Below, piece after piece: positions 18,725 through 28,400 of a stretch of 64,000 nucleotides of DNA (positions are counted from its first letter, which is position 1; each line of letters opens with the position of its first letter). Where the stretch lies: NCBI RefSeq assembly GCF_000714935.1, contig NZ_JMIR01000001.1, forward strand, positions 264,032 through 328,031, given 5' to 3'. Source of the stretch: Tumebacillus flagellatus (lineage in GTDB: Bacteria > Bacillota > Bacilli > Tumebacillales > Tumebacillaceae). The position numbers and the translations under genes were made by a program. The notes below the pieces were generated by a model. It saw nothing but the letters and a program-made list of their open reading frames with translations. It was not told the origin of the DNA and did not search any database.

Positions 18725-19230
18725 TTGGAATCCTCCCCCTGTTGCTTCAATTTTTTGTGCAGCGATTTCATCGCGCGGTGGTAGACGAGGTTGACTTTGT
18801 TTTGGTTCCAGCCCAACACCTCGGCCGTCTGTGCCGGGGTCAGCTCTTGGATGCCGCGCAAGATCACGACGATCCGGTACTCTTCCTTCAGTGTCTGAAT
18901 CGCGGCGTGCAAAGTTCGGCTTTGTTCGCTCTGGTACAGCAAGTCCTCGGGCAACCGGACCGCTTCCGCCGGTTGCCGTCCCAGCCATTGCGCCAGTTTC
19001 GCCATGCGGTTTCGTTTGCGCAAATGATCCAAGGCGAGGTTGCGCGCGATGGCGATGATCCAGGTCTTCAGTTGGGAGCGCTCCTCAAATCCCGGCAACT
19101 TCGCGAGCACTTTCAAAAAAACATCTTGCGTCAGATCTTCCGCTTCCTCCCGACTCCCCGCGTAATACAGCAAAAACCGATACACGTCGTTTGCGTACAG
19201 CGAATAGATCAATTTCCAGTCCCGCTCCAC
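18703..19230 (-). CDS. ECF-family RNA polymerase sigma factor
   Basis: 175 aa with region 2 (DVYRFLLYYAGSREEAEDLTQDVFLKVLAKLPGF, about 14-47, then TWIIAIARNLALDHLRK) and region 4 (LKEEYRIVVILRGIQELTPAQTAEVLGWNQNKVNLVYHRA). I choose the GTG at 19230 because AGGAGGTGG lies about 8 nt upstream; the longer frame up to 19287 has no ribosome binding site. First gene of a two-gene unit with its putative membrane anti-sigma partner, which suggests envelope-signal control and autoregulation. Confidence 0.92.
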   Translation of the reverse strand: MERDWKLIYSLYANDVYRFLLYYAGSREEAEDLTQDVFLKVLAKLPGFEERSQLKTWIIAIARNLALDHLRKRNRMAKLAQWLGRQPAEAVRLPEDLLYQSEQSRTLHAAIQTLKEEYRIVVILRGIQELTPAQTAEVLGWNQNKVNLVYHRAMKSLHKKLKQQGEDSKWNGKAI

Positions 19231-19492
19231 AGTTCCCCACCTCCTCTTTCTGCTCATGTAGACGATTGGAAGCTCCACCAATTGCACCCGATTTCATAAA
19301 AAAGGAAGTTTAATTTTCTGTGGATGTCAAAACTCGACAAAGGGTTTTCGATTCACCGTCTTGTAATAAAAAAACAGAGCGACTGCCTGCTATGGAACGC
19401 TCTTAAAATGTGGTAAACTACGGAAGAAAGCTCATTTATTAATAACTTCATATGTAAATAATTATTCTCGTTAAAAGCAGGTGGAGAGCAGC
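19231..19492. other. Divergent intergenic region between the sigma factor and glgB
   Basis: About 260 nt without a gene. The half nearest glgB is AT-rich and should hold the glg promoter; a possible -10 (TAAACT near 19417) lacks a convincing -35. No operator repeat was seen. Confidence 0.4.
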
Positions 19493-21415
19493 ATGTCGGT
19501 TGTTACACCAAGCGAGTATGATCTGTATCTGTTTCACCAAGGCAACTTGACGCAGAGTTACCGAATGATGGGCGCGCACCCTGCTGTTGTCGACGGCGTC
19601 TCCGGGGTTCGCTTCACCGTCTGGGCTCCCGAAGCCCGCTCCGTGCGCGTTGCGGGAGATTTCAACTCGTGGCGGGGAGACGGGCACGAATTGGCGCGGG
19701 TCACCGAACAGGGCGTCTGGTCCGGCTTCTTCCCGAACTTGGCGCACGGCGACCTTTACAAGTATGAAGTGCTCACGCCGACCGGAGAGACGCTCTTGAA
19801 AGCCGACCCCTACGCCTTCTATGCGGAAGTTCGGCCGAACACCGCCTCGCGCGTGTACGACCTCGGCGGCTACGCGTGGAACGACGGAGCTTGGCAACGC
19901 CGGCAAAAACACCAACGCATGAAACCGGTCTACAACCGTCCTGTCAACATCTACGAAGTCCACCTCGGCTCTTGGAAGAAAAAGCCCGACGGTTCCTTCT
20001 ATACCTACCGCGAATTGGCGGATGAGTTGCTCGACTACGTATGCGAACTCGGCTTCACGCACCTCGAGCTGATGCCGCTCGCCGAACATCCCTACGACCG
20101 CTCGTGGGGCTATCAGATCACCGGCTACTTCGCGGTGACGTCGCGCTTTGGCACCCCGCACGATTTCATGTATTTCGTCGACCAAGCGCACCGGCGCGGG
20201 CTCGGCGTCATCCTCGACTGGGTGCCGGGGCACTTTGCCAAGGACGCGCACGGGTTGCGCCGCTTCGACGGCACGCCTTGTTACGAGTACAAGGATTGGC
20301 GCAAAGCGGAGAAGCCGCAGTGGGGCACGCTGTCGTTTGATTTCGGACGACCGGAAGTGATTTCCTTCTTGATCTCCAACGCCCTGTTCTGGATGGAGAT
20401 GTACCATCTGGACGGGCTGCGCATCGACGCCGTCGCTTCCATGCTGTTTTTGAACTTCTGCAAACCGGACGGCGAATGGACGCCGAACAAGCACGGCGGC
20501 GCCGAGAATCTCGAAGCGGTCGCCTTCCTGCGCAAACTGAACGAAGTGGTGTTCGAACACTTCCCGCACGCGTTGATGATGGCGGAAGACTCGACCGAGT
20601 GGCCGCTGGTCTCGCGCCCGACCTATCTCGGCGGACTGGGCTTCAACTTCAAGTGGAACATGGGCTGGATGAACGACACGCTGAAGTATCTGGAGACGGA
20701 GCCCGTTCACCGCAAACACCATCACGACCTGCTGACATTTGCCATCCTCTACGCCTACTCGGAGAACTTCCTGTTGCCGCTTTCACATGACGAGGCGGTG
20801 CACGGCAAGAAATCGCTCCTTAACAAAATGCCGGGCGACTATTGGCAGAAGTTTGCCAATCTTCGGTTACTATACGGATACATGTACACGCATCCCGGCA
20901 AAAAACTGCTCTTCATGGGCGGCGAGTTCGGACAATATGATGAATGGAAGGACGAGAGTGAACTGGACTGGAGCGTGCTGCTCTACGAAAAACACGGCCA
21001 GATGCGCGAATTCGTCAAAGACCTGAACTTCCTCTACCGCGAAGAACCCGCGCTGTGGGAACTCGACCATGAACCGGGAGGCTTCCGCTGGATCGATGCC
21101 GACAACAAGCACCAGAGCATCGCCCTCTACCGCCGCATCGGACGAAAACCGTCCGACAGCGTCATCGTGCTGTGCAACTTCCACACGATGGTGCATCAGA
21201 ACTTCCGATTGGGTGTGCCAAAGCCCGGCAAGTACGAGGAGATCCTCAACAGCGATCATCCGCGCTACGGCGGTTCGGGCGTGCAAAACCCCGGCGTGTT
21301 GACGGCGGTGAAACGCCCGATGCACAACCAGCCGTACTCGCTTTGCATCAACGTCCCTCCGCTTGGAGTGGTCGTGCTCAAGAAGCAGAAAGCACAACGA
21401 AAGGGGAAATCGTAA
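19493..21415 (+). CDS. glgB: 1,4-alpha-glucan branching enzyme
   Basis: 640-aa GH13 enzyme adding alpha-1,6 branches to glycogen. The N-terminal CBM48 region ([21 protein letters not shown]) precedes the catalytic barrel. Catalytic residues are seen in [11 protein letters not shown] (Asp near 310), [11 protein letters not shown] (Glu near 365) and [10 protein letters not shown] (Asp near 433). Start at ATG 19493 follows GGTGGAG; a GTG at 19481 in frame is less likely. First gene of glgBCDA; its TAA overlaps the glgC start by one base. Confidence 0.96.
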   Translation: MSVVTPSEYDLYLFHQGNLTQSYRMMGAHPAVVDGVSGVRFTVWAPEARSVRVAGDFNSWRGDGHELARVTEQGVWSGFFPNLAHGDLYKYEVLTPTGETLLKADPYAFYAEVRPNTASRVYDLGGYAWNDGAWQRRQKHQRMKPVYNRPVNIYEVHLGSWKKKPDGSFYTYRELADELLDYVCELGFTHLELMPLAEHPYDRSWGYQITGYFAVTSRFGTPHDFMYFVDQAHRRGLGVILDWVPGHFAKDAHGLRRFDGTPCYEYKDWRKAEKPQWGTLSFDFGRPEVISFLISNALFWMEMYHLDGLRIDAVASMLFLNFCKPDGEWTPNKHGGAENLEAVAFLRKLNEVVFEHFPHALMMAEDSTEWPLVSRPTYLGGLGFNFKWNMGWMNDTLKYLETEPVHRKHHHDLLTFAILYAYSENFLLPLSHDEAVHGKKSLLNKMPGDYWQKFANLRLLYGYMYTHPGKKLLFMGGEFGQYDEWKDESELDWSVLLYEKHGQMREFVKDLNFLYREEPALWELDHEPGGFRWIDADNKHQSIALYRRIGRKPSDSVIVLCNFHTMVHQNFRLGVPKPGKYEEILNSDHPRYGGSGVQNPGVLTAVKRPMHNQPYSLCINVPPLGVVVLKKQKAQRKGKS

Positions 21416-22572
21416 TGCAACGCAAGGAAATCATCGCAATGCTGCTCGCCGGCGGCGAAGGCCGCCGCCTCGGGGCCCTCACGAAACATTTGGCCAAGCC
21501 GGCCGTTCCCTTTGGCGGGAAATACCGCATTATCGATTTCACCCTCAGCAACTGCTCCAATTCCGGCATCGACACGGTCGGCGTGCTCACGCAATACCAG
21601 CCGCTGATCTTGAACTCCTACCTCGGCATCGGCACTTCGTGGGACCTCGACCGCGCCAACGGCGGCGTGACCGTCCTCCCGCCCTACGTCCAGCAAAAGG
21701 GCGGCAACTGGTACAAGGGCACCGCCAACGCGATCACCCAAAACATCTACTACATCGAGCGCTACAACCCGCAATACGTGCTCGTCATCTCCGGCGACCA
21801 CATCTACAAAATGGACTACGACAAGATGCTCCAAGAGCACAAAAAGCGCGGGGCCGAAGCGACGATCGCCCTGATCGAAGTGCCGTGGGAAGAAGCCAGC
21901 CGCTTCGGCGTCATGAACGTGGACGAGCGCGACCGGATCACCCAATTCGAAGAAAAACCGAAAAACCCCAAAACCAACCTCGCGTCGATGGGTATTTATA
22001 TTTTTAACTGGGACGTGCTGAAAAGTTACTTGCTGCGCGACGAAGAGAACCCGTACTCCTCCAACGACTTCGGCAAAGACATCATCCCGCGCATGCTCCA
22101 AGAAGAGCGCGACCTCTACGCGCACCGCTTCCAAGGCTATTGGAAGGACGTCGGCACGATCGAATCGCTGTGGGAAGCGAACATGGACTTGCTCGAAGCC
22201 TTCCCGACGCTCAACCTGCATGACAACGAGTGGCGCATCTACTCCGTCAACCCGAACCAGCCGCCGCAATACATCGCGCCGCACGCGACCGTCAAACAGT
22301 CGCTCGTCAACGAAGGCTGCATGGTGTTTGGCCACGTCGAGCACTCCGTGCTGTTTTACGGCGTGCACGTCGGCGAGCAAGCGGTGGTCCAAGATTCGAT
22401 CATCATGCCCAACGTCCGCATCGGGCAGAACGTGAAAATCTACAAATCGATCGTGGCGGAAGGCACAGTGATCGGCGACAACTGCGTCATCGGCGTCGAA
22501 GGCGAGAACGCACCGATCACGCTGATCGGGGAAGACTCGTTCATCCCCGCCAATGCGCGGATCAAGAACTAG
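21415..22572 (+). CDS. glgC: Glucose-1-phosphate adenylyltransferase
   Basis: 385-aa ADP-glucose pyrophosphorylase, the committed step of glycogen synthesis. Seen: the nucleotide loop [28 protein letters not shown], the [11 protein letters not shown] substrate region, [19 protein letters not shown], and a C-terminal left-handed beta-helix of hexapeptide repeats (about 290-380). TAATG overlap with glgB and AAAGGGGAAA as ribosome binding site indicate coupled translation. In Bacillus-type operons GlgC and GlgD act together as a hetero-oligomer. Confidence 0.96.
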   Translation: MQRKEIIAMLLAGGEGRRLGALTKHLAKPAVPFGGKYRIIDFTLSNCSNSGIDTVGVLTQYQPLILNSYLGIGTSWDLDRANGGVTVLPPYVQQKGGNWYKGTANAITQNIYYIERYNPQYVLVISGDHIYKMDYDKMLQEHKKRGAEATIALIEVPWEEASRFGVMNVDERDRITQFEEKPKNPKTNLASMGIYIFNWDVLKSYLLRDEENPYSSNDFGKDIIPRMLQEERDLYAHRFQGYWKDVGTIESLWEANMDLLEAFPTLNLHDNEWRIYSVNPNQPPQYIAPHATVKQSLVNEGCMVFGHVEHSVLFYGVHVGEQAVVQDSIIMPNVRIGQNVKIYKSIVAEGTVIGDNCVIGVEGENAPITLIGEDSFIPANARIKN

Positions 22573-22600
22573 ATTTCGGGACAGGGGAGGAACCTTTTTC

Positions 22601-23707
22601 ATGAAAAACGTGATCGGTGTCATCAACCTCGGCAAGCCGCACTCCATGCTCAACGACCTGACCCGCAACCGCTCGATTGCGTCGGTGCCGTTTGGCGGGC
22701 GTTACCGCTTGATCGACTTTACGCTCTCCAACATGGCGAACACCGGGATTTCCAAAGTCGCCGTGTTCACGCTGAACAAATCCCGCTCGCTGATGGACCA
22801 TCTCGGCTCCGGCAAGGAATGGCAGTTGGACCGCAAGATCGGCGGTCTGTTCATACTGCCTCCCGCCATCGACTTCCCGACCCAACAGTATCGCGGCGAC
22901 CTGCAAAACTTCCACGGCCATATCGACTATTTCAACCGTTCCAAGGAAGAGTATGTGATCGTCTGCCGCAGCCACATGGTCTGCAACCTCAACTACAAAG
23001 AAGCGCTGCAGTTCCACATGGACTCCGAAGCGGACATCACGTTGCTCTACAACAGCATCGACCCGGACACGATCGATCTCTCAAACTGCTACCAACTCGA
23101 CATCGACTCGCACCGACGCGTGCGCGGGATGTCGGGGGACACGCAGACCGGCAACGTCTACATGGAGACGTTCATCATCAACAAATCCCTGCTCGTCGAG
23201 ATGATCGAACACTGTGTCGAGCAAGAGCAGTACGACTTGACGGAAGACTTGATCGCGCAACACATCGACAAGTTCTCCGTGCACGCGTTCCAGCACAAAG
23301 GCCACCTCTCAATCATCAACTGCACGGCGTCGTACTACGAGCAGAGCATGCGCCTGTTGAACCCGGACGTTTGGAAAGAGCTGTTCTTCCAACCGGGGCT
23401 CGTCTACACCAAGATCAAGGACGAACCGCCGGCGAAGTACATTGAAACGGCCGACGTGCACAACTCGCTGATCGCCAACGGTTGCATCGTGCAGGGCAAC
23501 GTGGAGAACTCGATTCTGTTTCGCGGCGTCAAAGTCGCCAAGGGCGCGAAGATCCGCAACTCGATCATCATGCAAGAGTGCGAGATCGGCGAAGACGCGG
23601 TCGTGGAGAACATGATTCTCGACAAGGAAGTCTGCATCAAGCGCGGACAATCGCTGGTCGGCAACGCCGCCGAACCGATCGTGATCAACAAGCGCAGCAT
23701 CATCTGA
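22601..23707 (+). CDS. glgD: GlgD, non-catalytic glucose-1-phosphate adenylyltransferase subunit
   Basis: 368-aa paralogue of GlgC with degenerate nucleotide loop (VINLGKPHSMLNDLTRNRSIASVPFGG, lacking GGxGxRL) but a conserved fold and hexapeptide-repeat C-terminus (NSIIMQECEIGEDAVVENMIL). Degeneration of the catalytic loop matches its known role as a partner that modulates GlgC. ATG 22601 has GGGGAGG 10 nt upstream; a frame extension starting in the glgC end is rejected. Spacing to glgC is 28 nt and to glgA 16 nt. Confidence 0.93.
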   Translation: MKNVIGVINLGKPHSMLNDLTRNRSIASVPFGGRYRLIDFTLSNMANTGISKVAVFTLNKSRSLMDHLGSGKEWQLDRKIGGLFILPPAIDFPTQQYRGDLQNFHGHIDYFNRSKEEYVIVCRSHMVCNLNYKEALQFHMDSEADITLLYNSIDPDTIDLSNCYQLDIDSHRRVRGMSGDTQTGNVYMETFIINKSLLVEMIEHCVEQEQYDLTEDLIAQHIDKFSVHAFQHKGHLSIINCTASYYEQSMRLLNPDVWKELFFQPGLVYTKIKDEPPAKYIETADVHNSLIANGCIVQGNVENSILFRGVKVAKGAKIRNSIIMQECEIGEDAVVENMILDKEVCIKRGQSLVGNAAEPIVINKRSII

Positions 23708-23723
23708 TGCAGGAGGTGACGAC

Positions 23724-25169
23724 ATGAACGTGTTGCATGTGGCTTCGGAAGGAGCCCCTTTTATCAAAACAGGCGGGCTGGCCGACGTGATCGGCGCCCT
23801 GCCGCATGAACTCGCCCGCCAAGACCTCGACGTGCGGGTGATCTTGCCGAAGTATTCGAAGATCCCGGAACACTACCGCAACCGCATGGTCTTGCACTAC
23901 GTCCTCACCGTTTCGGTGGGATGGCGCAACCAGTACTGCGGCATCGAAGTCCTGCGCGACAACGGGATTACGTACTACTTCCTCGACAACGAATACTACT
24001 TCAAGCGCGACGGCGCGATCTACGGGCACTTGGATGAAGCGGAGCGGTTTGCGTTTTTTGCCCGCGCCGTGTTGATGGCGCTTCCGCACCTCGACGGGTT
24101 CCGCCCCGACGTGCTGCACTGCCATGACTGGCAGGCGGGACTCGTGCCGTTTCTCTTGAAAGTCGACTTCCAGCACGACCCGTTCTACCACGGGATCAAG
24201 ACGGTCTACACCATTCACAACCTGCTCTACCAAGGCGTGTTCCCCCGCTCTGTGCTCGGCGATGTGATCGGGCTTGGCGACGACCACTTGGGCGAGGACG
24301 GGCTCGGCTATTACGATTCGCTGAACTACATGAAGGGCGGACTGAACTACGCGGACAAGATCACGACGGTGTCGCAAACGTACGCCCAAGAGATTCAAAC
24401 CGAGTATTACGGCGCGACGCTCGACGGGCTGCTGCGCAAGCGAAGTCACGACCTCGTCGGGATCGTCAACGGCATCGACTACAACAGCTACAACCCGGAG
24501 ACGGATGAGAGTCTGCCGGTGAACTACTCGATGAGCGGGACGATTCAAGACGTGCTGCGCGCCAAGGAGCAAAACAAAGTTCGCTTGCAAGAGGAACTCG
24601 GCCTGCCGATTCGCGAAGACGCGCCGATGATCGCCGTGATTTCGCGCTTCGTCGAGCAGAAGGGCTTCGATTTGATTTTGGGCGTGCTGCCGGAGTTGCT
24701 GGGGATCGACGCGCAATTGATCATCCTCGGCACGGGCGACGCGCACTATGAGCAAGCGTTCCGCGAAGCGGCGTGGTACACGCCGTACCGCGTCTCGGCG
24801 CAGATCAAATTTGACGAAGGGTTCGCCCGCCGCCTCTACGCCGCGTCCGACCTGTTCCTCATGCCGTCGAAGTTCGAACCCTGCGGTCTCTCCCAACTGC
24901 TGTCGTTGCGCTACGGGTCGGTGCCGATCGTGCGCGAAACCGGCGGGTTGGCGGACACCGTGCAGTCCTACAACGAAGAGACGGGTGAGGGCAACGGTTT
25001 CTCCTTCACAAACTACAACGCGCACGACATGCTGTTTACCGTACAGCGCGCCGTCTCGCTCTGGCACGACCGGGATCGCTTTGCGCACCTCGTCGAAAAC
25101 GGCCGCCGCCGCGATTTCTCCTGGACGGAGTCGGCGAAGCAGTACCGCCATCTCTACCTGCATCTGTAA
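23724..25169 (+). CDS. glgA: Glycogen synthase (ADP-glucose dependent)
   Basis: 481-aa GT5 glycosyltransferase elongating alpha-1,4-glucan from ADP-glucose. The N-terminal KTGGLADV (residues 16-23) is the ADP-glucose signature. PDVLHCHDWQAGL, KITTVSQTYAQEI, and the C-terminal PSKFEPCGLSQL with RETGGLADTV complete the GT-B fold. AGGAGGT is 6 nt before ATG 23724. Last gene of the operon; no glgP follows as it does in Bacillus subtilis. Confidence 0.96.
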   Translation: MNVLHVASEGAPFIKTGGLADVIGALPHELARQDLDVRVILPKYSKIPEHYRNRMVLHYVLTVSVGWRNQYCGIEVLRDNGITYYFLDNEYYFKRDGAIYGHLDEAERFAFFARAVLMALPHLDGFRPDVLHCHDWQAGLVPFLLKVDFQHDPFYHGIKTVYTIHNLLYQGVFPRSVLGDVIGLGDDHLGEDGLGYYDSLNYMKGGLNYADKITTVSQTYAQEIQTEYYGATLDGLLRKRSHDLVGIVNGIDYNSYNPETDESLPVNYSMSGTIQDVLRAKEQNKVRLQEELGLPIREDAPMIAVISRFVEQKGFDLILGVLPELLGIDAQLIILGTGDAHYEQAFREAAWYTPYRVSAQIKFDEGFARRLYAASDLFLMPSKFEPCGLSQLLSLRYGSVPIVRETGGLADTVQSYNEETGEGNGFSFTNYNAHDMLFTVQRAVSLWHDRDRFAHLVENGRRRDFSWTESAKQYRHLYLHL

Positions 25170-25175
25170 AAAGAC

Positions 25176-25214
25176 AACCATCGCCGCCTCGGGTGCGGAG
25201 ATGGTTCTTTTTTT
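25176..25214 (+). terminator. Terminator of the glg operon
   Basis: AACCATC (25176-25182) pairs with GATGGTT (25200-25206), then CTTTTTTT, seven nt past the glgA stop. Confidence 0.85.
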
Positions 25215-25312
25215 ACCGTCGTGTAAGCGTTTGCAATTTAATTCGATTTTACTTTTCCGAATTTCGTGGTAAATTAAAAGACAAGAGCCTGATTCGAGAG
25301 GTGAGAGTGACC

Positions 25313-26311
25313 ATGAAAACTCTGCATTCCGTGTTGGAGACGATGAGACTGGACAACGGCGCGTACACCGCATCCACCTCTGAAGAGTACAGCTATGTGT
25401 GGATTCGCGACGTGGTCTACTGCGTGCTGCCTTATCTGCAAACGAACTGCACCCGCTACACCGACGCGTTTTATGCGTTGTTCGACTTGTTCCGCCGCTA
25501 CGAGTGGAAGCTGGACATCCATACACAGCAAAAGCCTGCGTACTTGTACGAACATATCCACGCCCGCTACAACAAAGACCTGACGGAGCGCATGGAGCCG
25601 TGGGGCCATGCGCAGAACGACTCGATCGGACTGTTCCTGTGGGGCGTCGGCGAAGGCGTGCGCGTCGGCAAGCGGATGTTCCGCGACGCGGTGGATCGGG
25701 CGATCTTGCAGAAGCTGGTCAACTATCTGCAGACGCTCGAGTATTGGGAAGCGTACGACAACGGGATGTGGGAAGAGAACATGGAAGTGCACGCGTCCTC
25801 CGTCGGCGCCTGCGTCGCCGGGCTTCGCGCCGTGAAGATGCTGGCGTACGTGCCGGATTGGCTGATCGAGAACGGCGAGCGCACGCTGCGCCAGCTCTTG
25901 CCGCGAGAGAGCGTCACCAAGGAATCCGACCTCGCGCTGCTCTCCCTGATCTACCCCTACCAACTGGTCGATCGCAACATGGCGAAGCGCATCCTCTCGA
26001 ACATCACCGGGCAGTTGGAGCGCACGTTTGGCGTGATTCGGTATAAGCATGACCTGTACTACCGCGACGAGCAAGAAGCGGAGTGGTGTTTCGGCTTCCC
26101 GTGGCTTGGCATGTGTTATGCCGTGCTCGGCGAAGACGAGATGGCGCGCGCGTACTGGACCAAGACACAGCGGGTTCTGCCGGAAGACGGCCGCGTGCCG
26201 GAGTTGTACATCGGCGGCAAGACCCCGAACGGCAACACCCCGCTGGCGTGGTCGGTGGCGATGACGATGCTGTTAAAGCGCCAGATCACCAAGGAAGAGA
26301 TTCCGGTTTGA
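25313..26311 (+). CDS. GH15-like (glucoamylase/phosphorylase-kinase type) protein
   Basis: 332-aa alpha/alpha-toroid protein. The N-terminal LDNGAYTASTSEEYSYVWIRDVVYCV motif matches the GH15 substrate-binding region. Later motifs are AQNDSIGLFLWGVGEG, EENMEVHASSVGACVAGL (Glu pair at the expected general-acid position) and PWLGMCYAVLGEDEMARAYW. Members cleave or bind alpha-glucans; about half the size of full glucoamylases, with no starch-binding domain and no signal peptide, so probably cytosolic. ATG 25313 follows GAGGTGAGAG. Placed directly after the glg operon, it may act in glycogen turnover in the absence of glgP (inference). Confidence 0.8.
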   Translation: MKTLHSVLETMRLDNGAYTASTSEEYSYVWIRDVVYCVLPYLQTNCTRYTDAFYALFDLFRRYEWKLDIHTQQKPAYLYEHIHARYNKDLTERMEPWGHAQNDSIGLFLWGVGEGVRVGKRMFRDAVDRAILQKLVNYLQTLEYWEAYDNGMWEENMEVHASSVGACVAGLRAVKMLAYVPDWLIENGERTLRQLLPRESVTKESDLALLSLIYPYQLVDRNMAKRILSNITGQLERTFGVIRYKHDLYYRDEQEAEWCFGFPWLGMCYAVLGEDEMARAYWTKTQRVLPEDGRVPELYIGGKTPNGNTPLAWSVAMTMLLKRQITKEEIPV

Positions 26312-26328
26312 CACAGAACGGTTTCAAA

Positions 26329-26365
26329 AACGAGTCTGACTCGCGTTGGCGGGGTCAGACTCGTT
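26329..26365. terminator. Bidirectional terminator between the GH15-like gene and the mocA-like gene
   Basis: Perfect 12-bp stem AACGAGTCTGAC (26329-26340) with GTCAGACTCGTT (26354-26365), T-rich on both exits. It overlaps the last codons of the minus-strand gene. Confidence 0.85.
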
Positions 26366-27026
26366 TTGTTTGGTGGAGGAGAGAGTGGTAGTCCTCCGCC
26401 GTGTCGACGTCGAAGAACGGCAGCGGGTCGTCGAAGGGCAGCCGCAACCCCTCGCCGGCGCGCAGAAGTTTGCGCGCGCCTTGATCGCCCGAGAGGGCGA
26501 GCAGTTCGGGGAAGAGGGTCTGAGAAATGATGCAAGGCGGGCGGGCGATGCCTTCGCAGGAGGCAGCCGCAAACGGGGGCGTCGGGTCGGCGGATTGATA
26601 GGCGTCCAGCAGGCGGTTGATCATCTCCACGGTGACCAAGGGCTGGTCGGCGAGCAGGAGGAGGACGGCGGAAGCTCCCCGCGCTTGCGCGGCCCGCACG
26701 CCGGCGATGACGGAATGCGATTGGCCGAGGTGGGAGTTCGGGCTGGGTAAGCAGGTGAGCCGGGGACTGGGAGTGGACGCGTGCGGTGCGTTCGATGCGT
26801 TCGGTGCGTGCGGTGCGTGAGACATATGAGTCGCGTGCGTTTCAAACTCACTCATCCAGTCGGGAATCCCTTCCTCCCGCGTCACGACCACGATCTCCTC
26901 CACCCGCGACTTCATCGCCGCTTGCAACGCCCAACTGCCAAGCGGCTTCCCCTCGAAGGGGAGCAAGAGTTTGCGCCCTTGCAACCGTGTGCTGAGCCCC
27001 GCTGCCAAGTACACGCAGACAATCAC
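26355..27026 (-). CDS. MocA-like nucleotidyltransferase (molybdenum cofactor cytidylyl/guanylyl transfer)
   Basis: 223-aa NTP-transferase. The N-terminal YLAAGLSTRLQGRKLLLPFEGKPLG is the nucleotide loop; HSVIAGVRAA and VLLLLADQPLVTVEMINRLL with DQP carry the metal and substrate site. These enzymes attach CMP or GMP to molybdopterin for xanthine-dehydrogenase-type enzymes, matching the operon it closes. GTG start overlaps the xdhC-like stop (GTGA, 27023-27026). Odd feature: a His/Ala/Pro/Asn/Ser low-complexity insertion (SHAPHAPNASNAPHAS, about residues 69-84) where relatives have a short loop. Confidence 0.85.
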   Translation of the reverse strand: MIVCVYLAAGLSTRLQGRKLLLPFEGKPLGSWALQAAMKSRVEEIVVVTREEGIPDWMSEFETHATHMSHAPHAPNASNAPHASTPSPRLTCLPSPNSHLGQSHSVIAGVRAAQARGASAVLLLLADQPLVTVEMINRLLDAYQSADPTPPFAAASCEGIARPPCIISQTLFPELLALSGDQGARKLLRAGEGLRLPFDDPLPFFDVDTAEDYHSLLHQTKRV

Positions 27027-27907
27027 GCTTCTCCCCTCCCGCGCCCGGCACGGCGCACTTTGATCAACTCCGCCACGATGCTCGCCGCGATCTCCTCCGG
27101 CCCTTGCGCGCCGATCGCAAGCCCGACCGGGTTGTGCAGATGCTCCGGAACGTCCTCTCCTTCCAACAGCCTCGACGTGCGGGCGCGCGGCCCCAGTACC
27201 CCGAGATACCGCACCTCCTGCCGCAACAACTCCCTCAACAACAGCCGGTCCTGTTGAAAATGGTGCGTCATCAACACCGCATAATCTTGCGACTTCACGT
27301 CCGCCCTCCCCACGAGTTCTTCCGCCCGGCCCACGATCAGCCGCTCGGCTTGCGGGAAGTGTTCTTTTTTACAGAAGCCCTCGCGCCAATCGGCGACCGT
27401 CACGGAAAAATGGACCTGTGCCGCCGCAATCGCCAACGGGCGGGCGTCGGGTGCCGCGCCGAACAGGAGCAATCGAGGGCGGGGCTCATACACCTGCACA
27501 TGCTGCCCTCCGTCGTACTCCTTGCAGAGAGTGACCGCAACCCCCTGTTCCAACCTCATGCGCACGTTCGCCAGCTCTCTCCTGCGCGACTCATCCAGCG
27601 GTTCCATCAACACCGTCACTTTGCCGTTGCATCCCGGCCCTTGGCCCCACGACAGGTCGTCTTCCGCCCGCAAATCAAACACCGCCGTCTGCGCCGTCCC
27701 ATGTTCCCAGACAGCGTGCACGCGCTCGGCGAGGTCTTGCTCCAGACAGCCGGCGCTCAACACGCCAAGCGACGACCCGTCGTTCCAGAACGCCATCGCC
27801 GCTCCCGCTTTGCGATACGCGGAGCCCTCCACCGCCACGATCGTCGCGAGCATTCCGGGTCGCTTCTTCTCCTCGATCCCCTGCAACAAGCCGAGCCAAT
27901 CGGCCAT
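27023..27907 (-). CDS. XdhC/CoxI-family molybdenum hydroxylase maturation factor
   Basis: 294 aa. N-terminal CoxI-like region (MLATIVAVEGSAYRKAGAAM, GCLEQDLAERV) and a C-terminal Rossmann-type XdhC region (LLLFGAAPDARPLAIAAAQV, VLMTHHFQQDRLLLREL, YLGVLGPRARTSRLLE). XdhC proteins deliver sulfurated Mo-cofactor to the large subunit. Start ATG 27907 is one base past the 2Fe-2S gene stop, and its end overlaps the mocA-like start by four bases, so it is fully embedded in the operon. Confidence 0.9.
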   Translation of the reverse strand: MADWLGLLQGIEEKKRPGMLATIVAVEGSAYRKAGAAMAFWNDGSSLGVLSAGCLEQDLAERVHAVWEHGTAQTAVFDLRAEDDLSWGQGPGCNGKVTVLMEPLDESRRRELANVRMRLEQGVAVTLCKEYDGGQHVQVYEPRPRLLLFGAAPDARPLAIAAAQVHFSVTVADWREGFCKKEHFPQAERLIVGRAEELVGRADVKSQDYAVLMTHHFQQDRLLLRELLRQEVRYLGVLGPRARTSRLLEGEDVPEHLHNPVGLAIGAQGPEEIAASIVAELIKVRRAGRGRGEA

Positions 27908-27908
27908 C

Positions 27909-28400
27909 TCAACACTCCTCCCCGTCGTCGAGCACCGACTTCACCGCCGCGTGAATTTCGTGATAGCTCGTGCAGCGGCAGAGGTTCGATTGCAGCCACT
28001 CTTTGATCAACTCGTCGTCGGCGTGTCGGTGCTCGGCGCGAACATAGTCGATCAGTCCCTGTGCGTTGCAGATGAACCCCGGCGTGCAAAACCCGCATTG
28101 AAACGCCCAGTGCTCCACGAACGATTTTTGGATCTCAGAGCCGCGCAACCCCTCCACCGTCGTGACCGGCTGCTCATGCGCTTCGACCGCCAGCGTCAGG
28201 CAGGCGTTGAGCGGAGTTCCGTTCACCAAGACGGTGCACGACCCGCAATCCCCGTTCTCGCATCCGGCTTTTGTGCCTGTCAGCCCCAACTGGTCCCGCA
28301 ACACATGGAGCAGCGTGTCTGCCGCCCGGACGTGCAACGTGTGCGTCTCATGGTTGACGTGCAGCCGCACCCCGTACCGCCGCCCTGTGAACTCCTTCAT
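27909..28400 (-). CDS. Molybdenum hydroxylase 2Fe-2S subunit (CoxS/XdhE type)
   Basis: 163 aa with two 2Fe-2S sites: plant-ferredoxin-like Cys47, Cys52, Cys55, Cys67 (CENGDCGSCTV..NAC) and the alpha-helical Cys102, Cys105, Cys141, Cys143 (CGFCTPG, CRC). Length and all eight ligands are normal. It passes electrons from Mo-cofactor to FAD. It overlaps the FAD-subunit stop by four bases (ATGA) and is followed after one base by the XdhC-like gene. Confidence 0.95.
   Translation of the reverse strand: MKEFTGRRYGVRLHVNHETHTLHVRAADTLLHVLRDQLGLTGTKAGCENGDCGSCTVLVNGTPLNACLTLAVEAHEQPVTTVEGLRGSEIQKSFVEHWAFQCGFCTPGFICNAQGLIDYVRAEHRHADDELIKEWLQSNLCRCTSYHEIHAAVKSVLDDGEEC

Noticed and set aside
23700..25526. 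608-codon antisense frame over glgA
   Set aside because: Shadow of glgA; no start signal and no recognisable motifs.
26765..26825. CRISPR-like array
   Set aside because: The repeated unit is under 10 nt, in frame with a protein, and there are no spacers; no CRISPR array was seen anywhere in the window.
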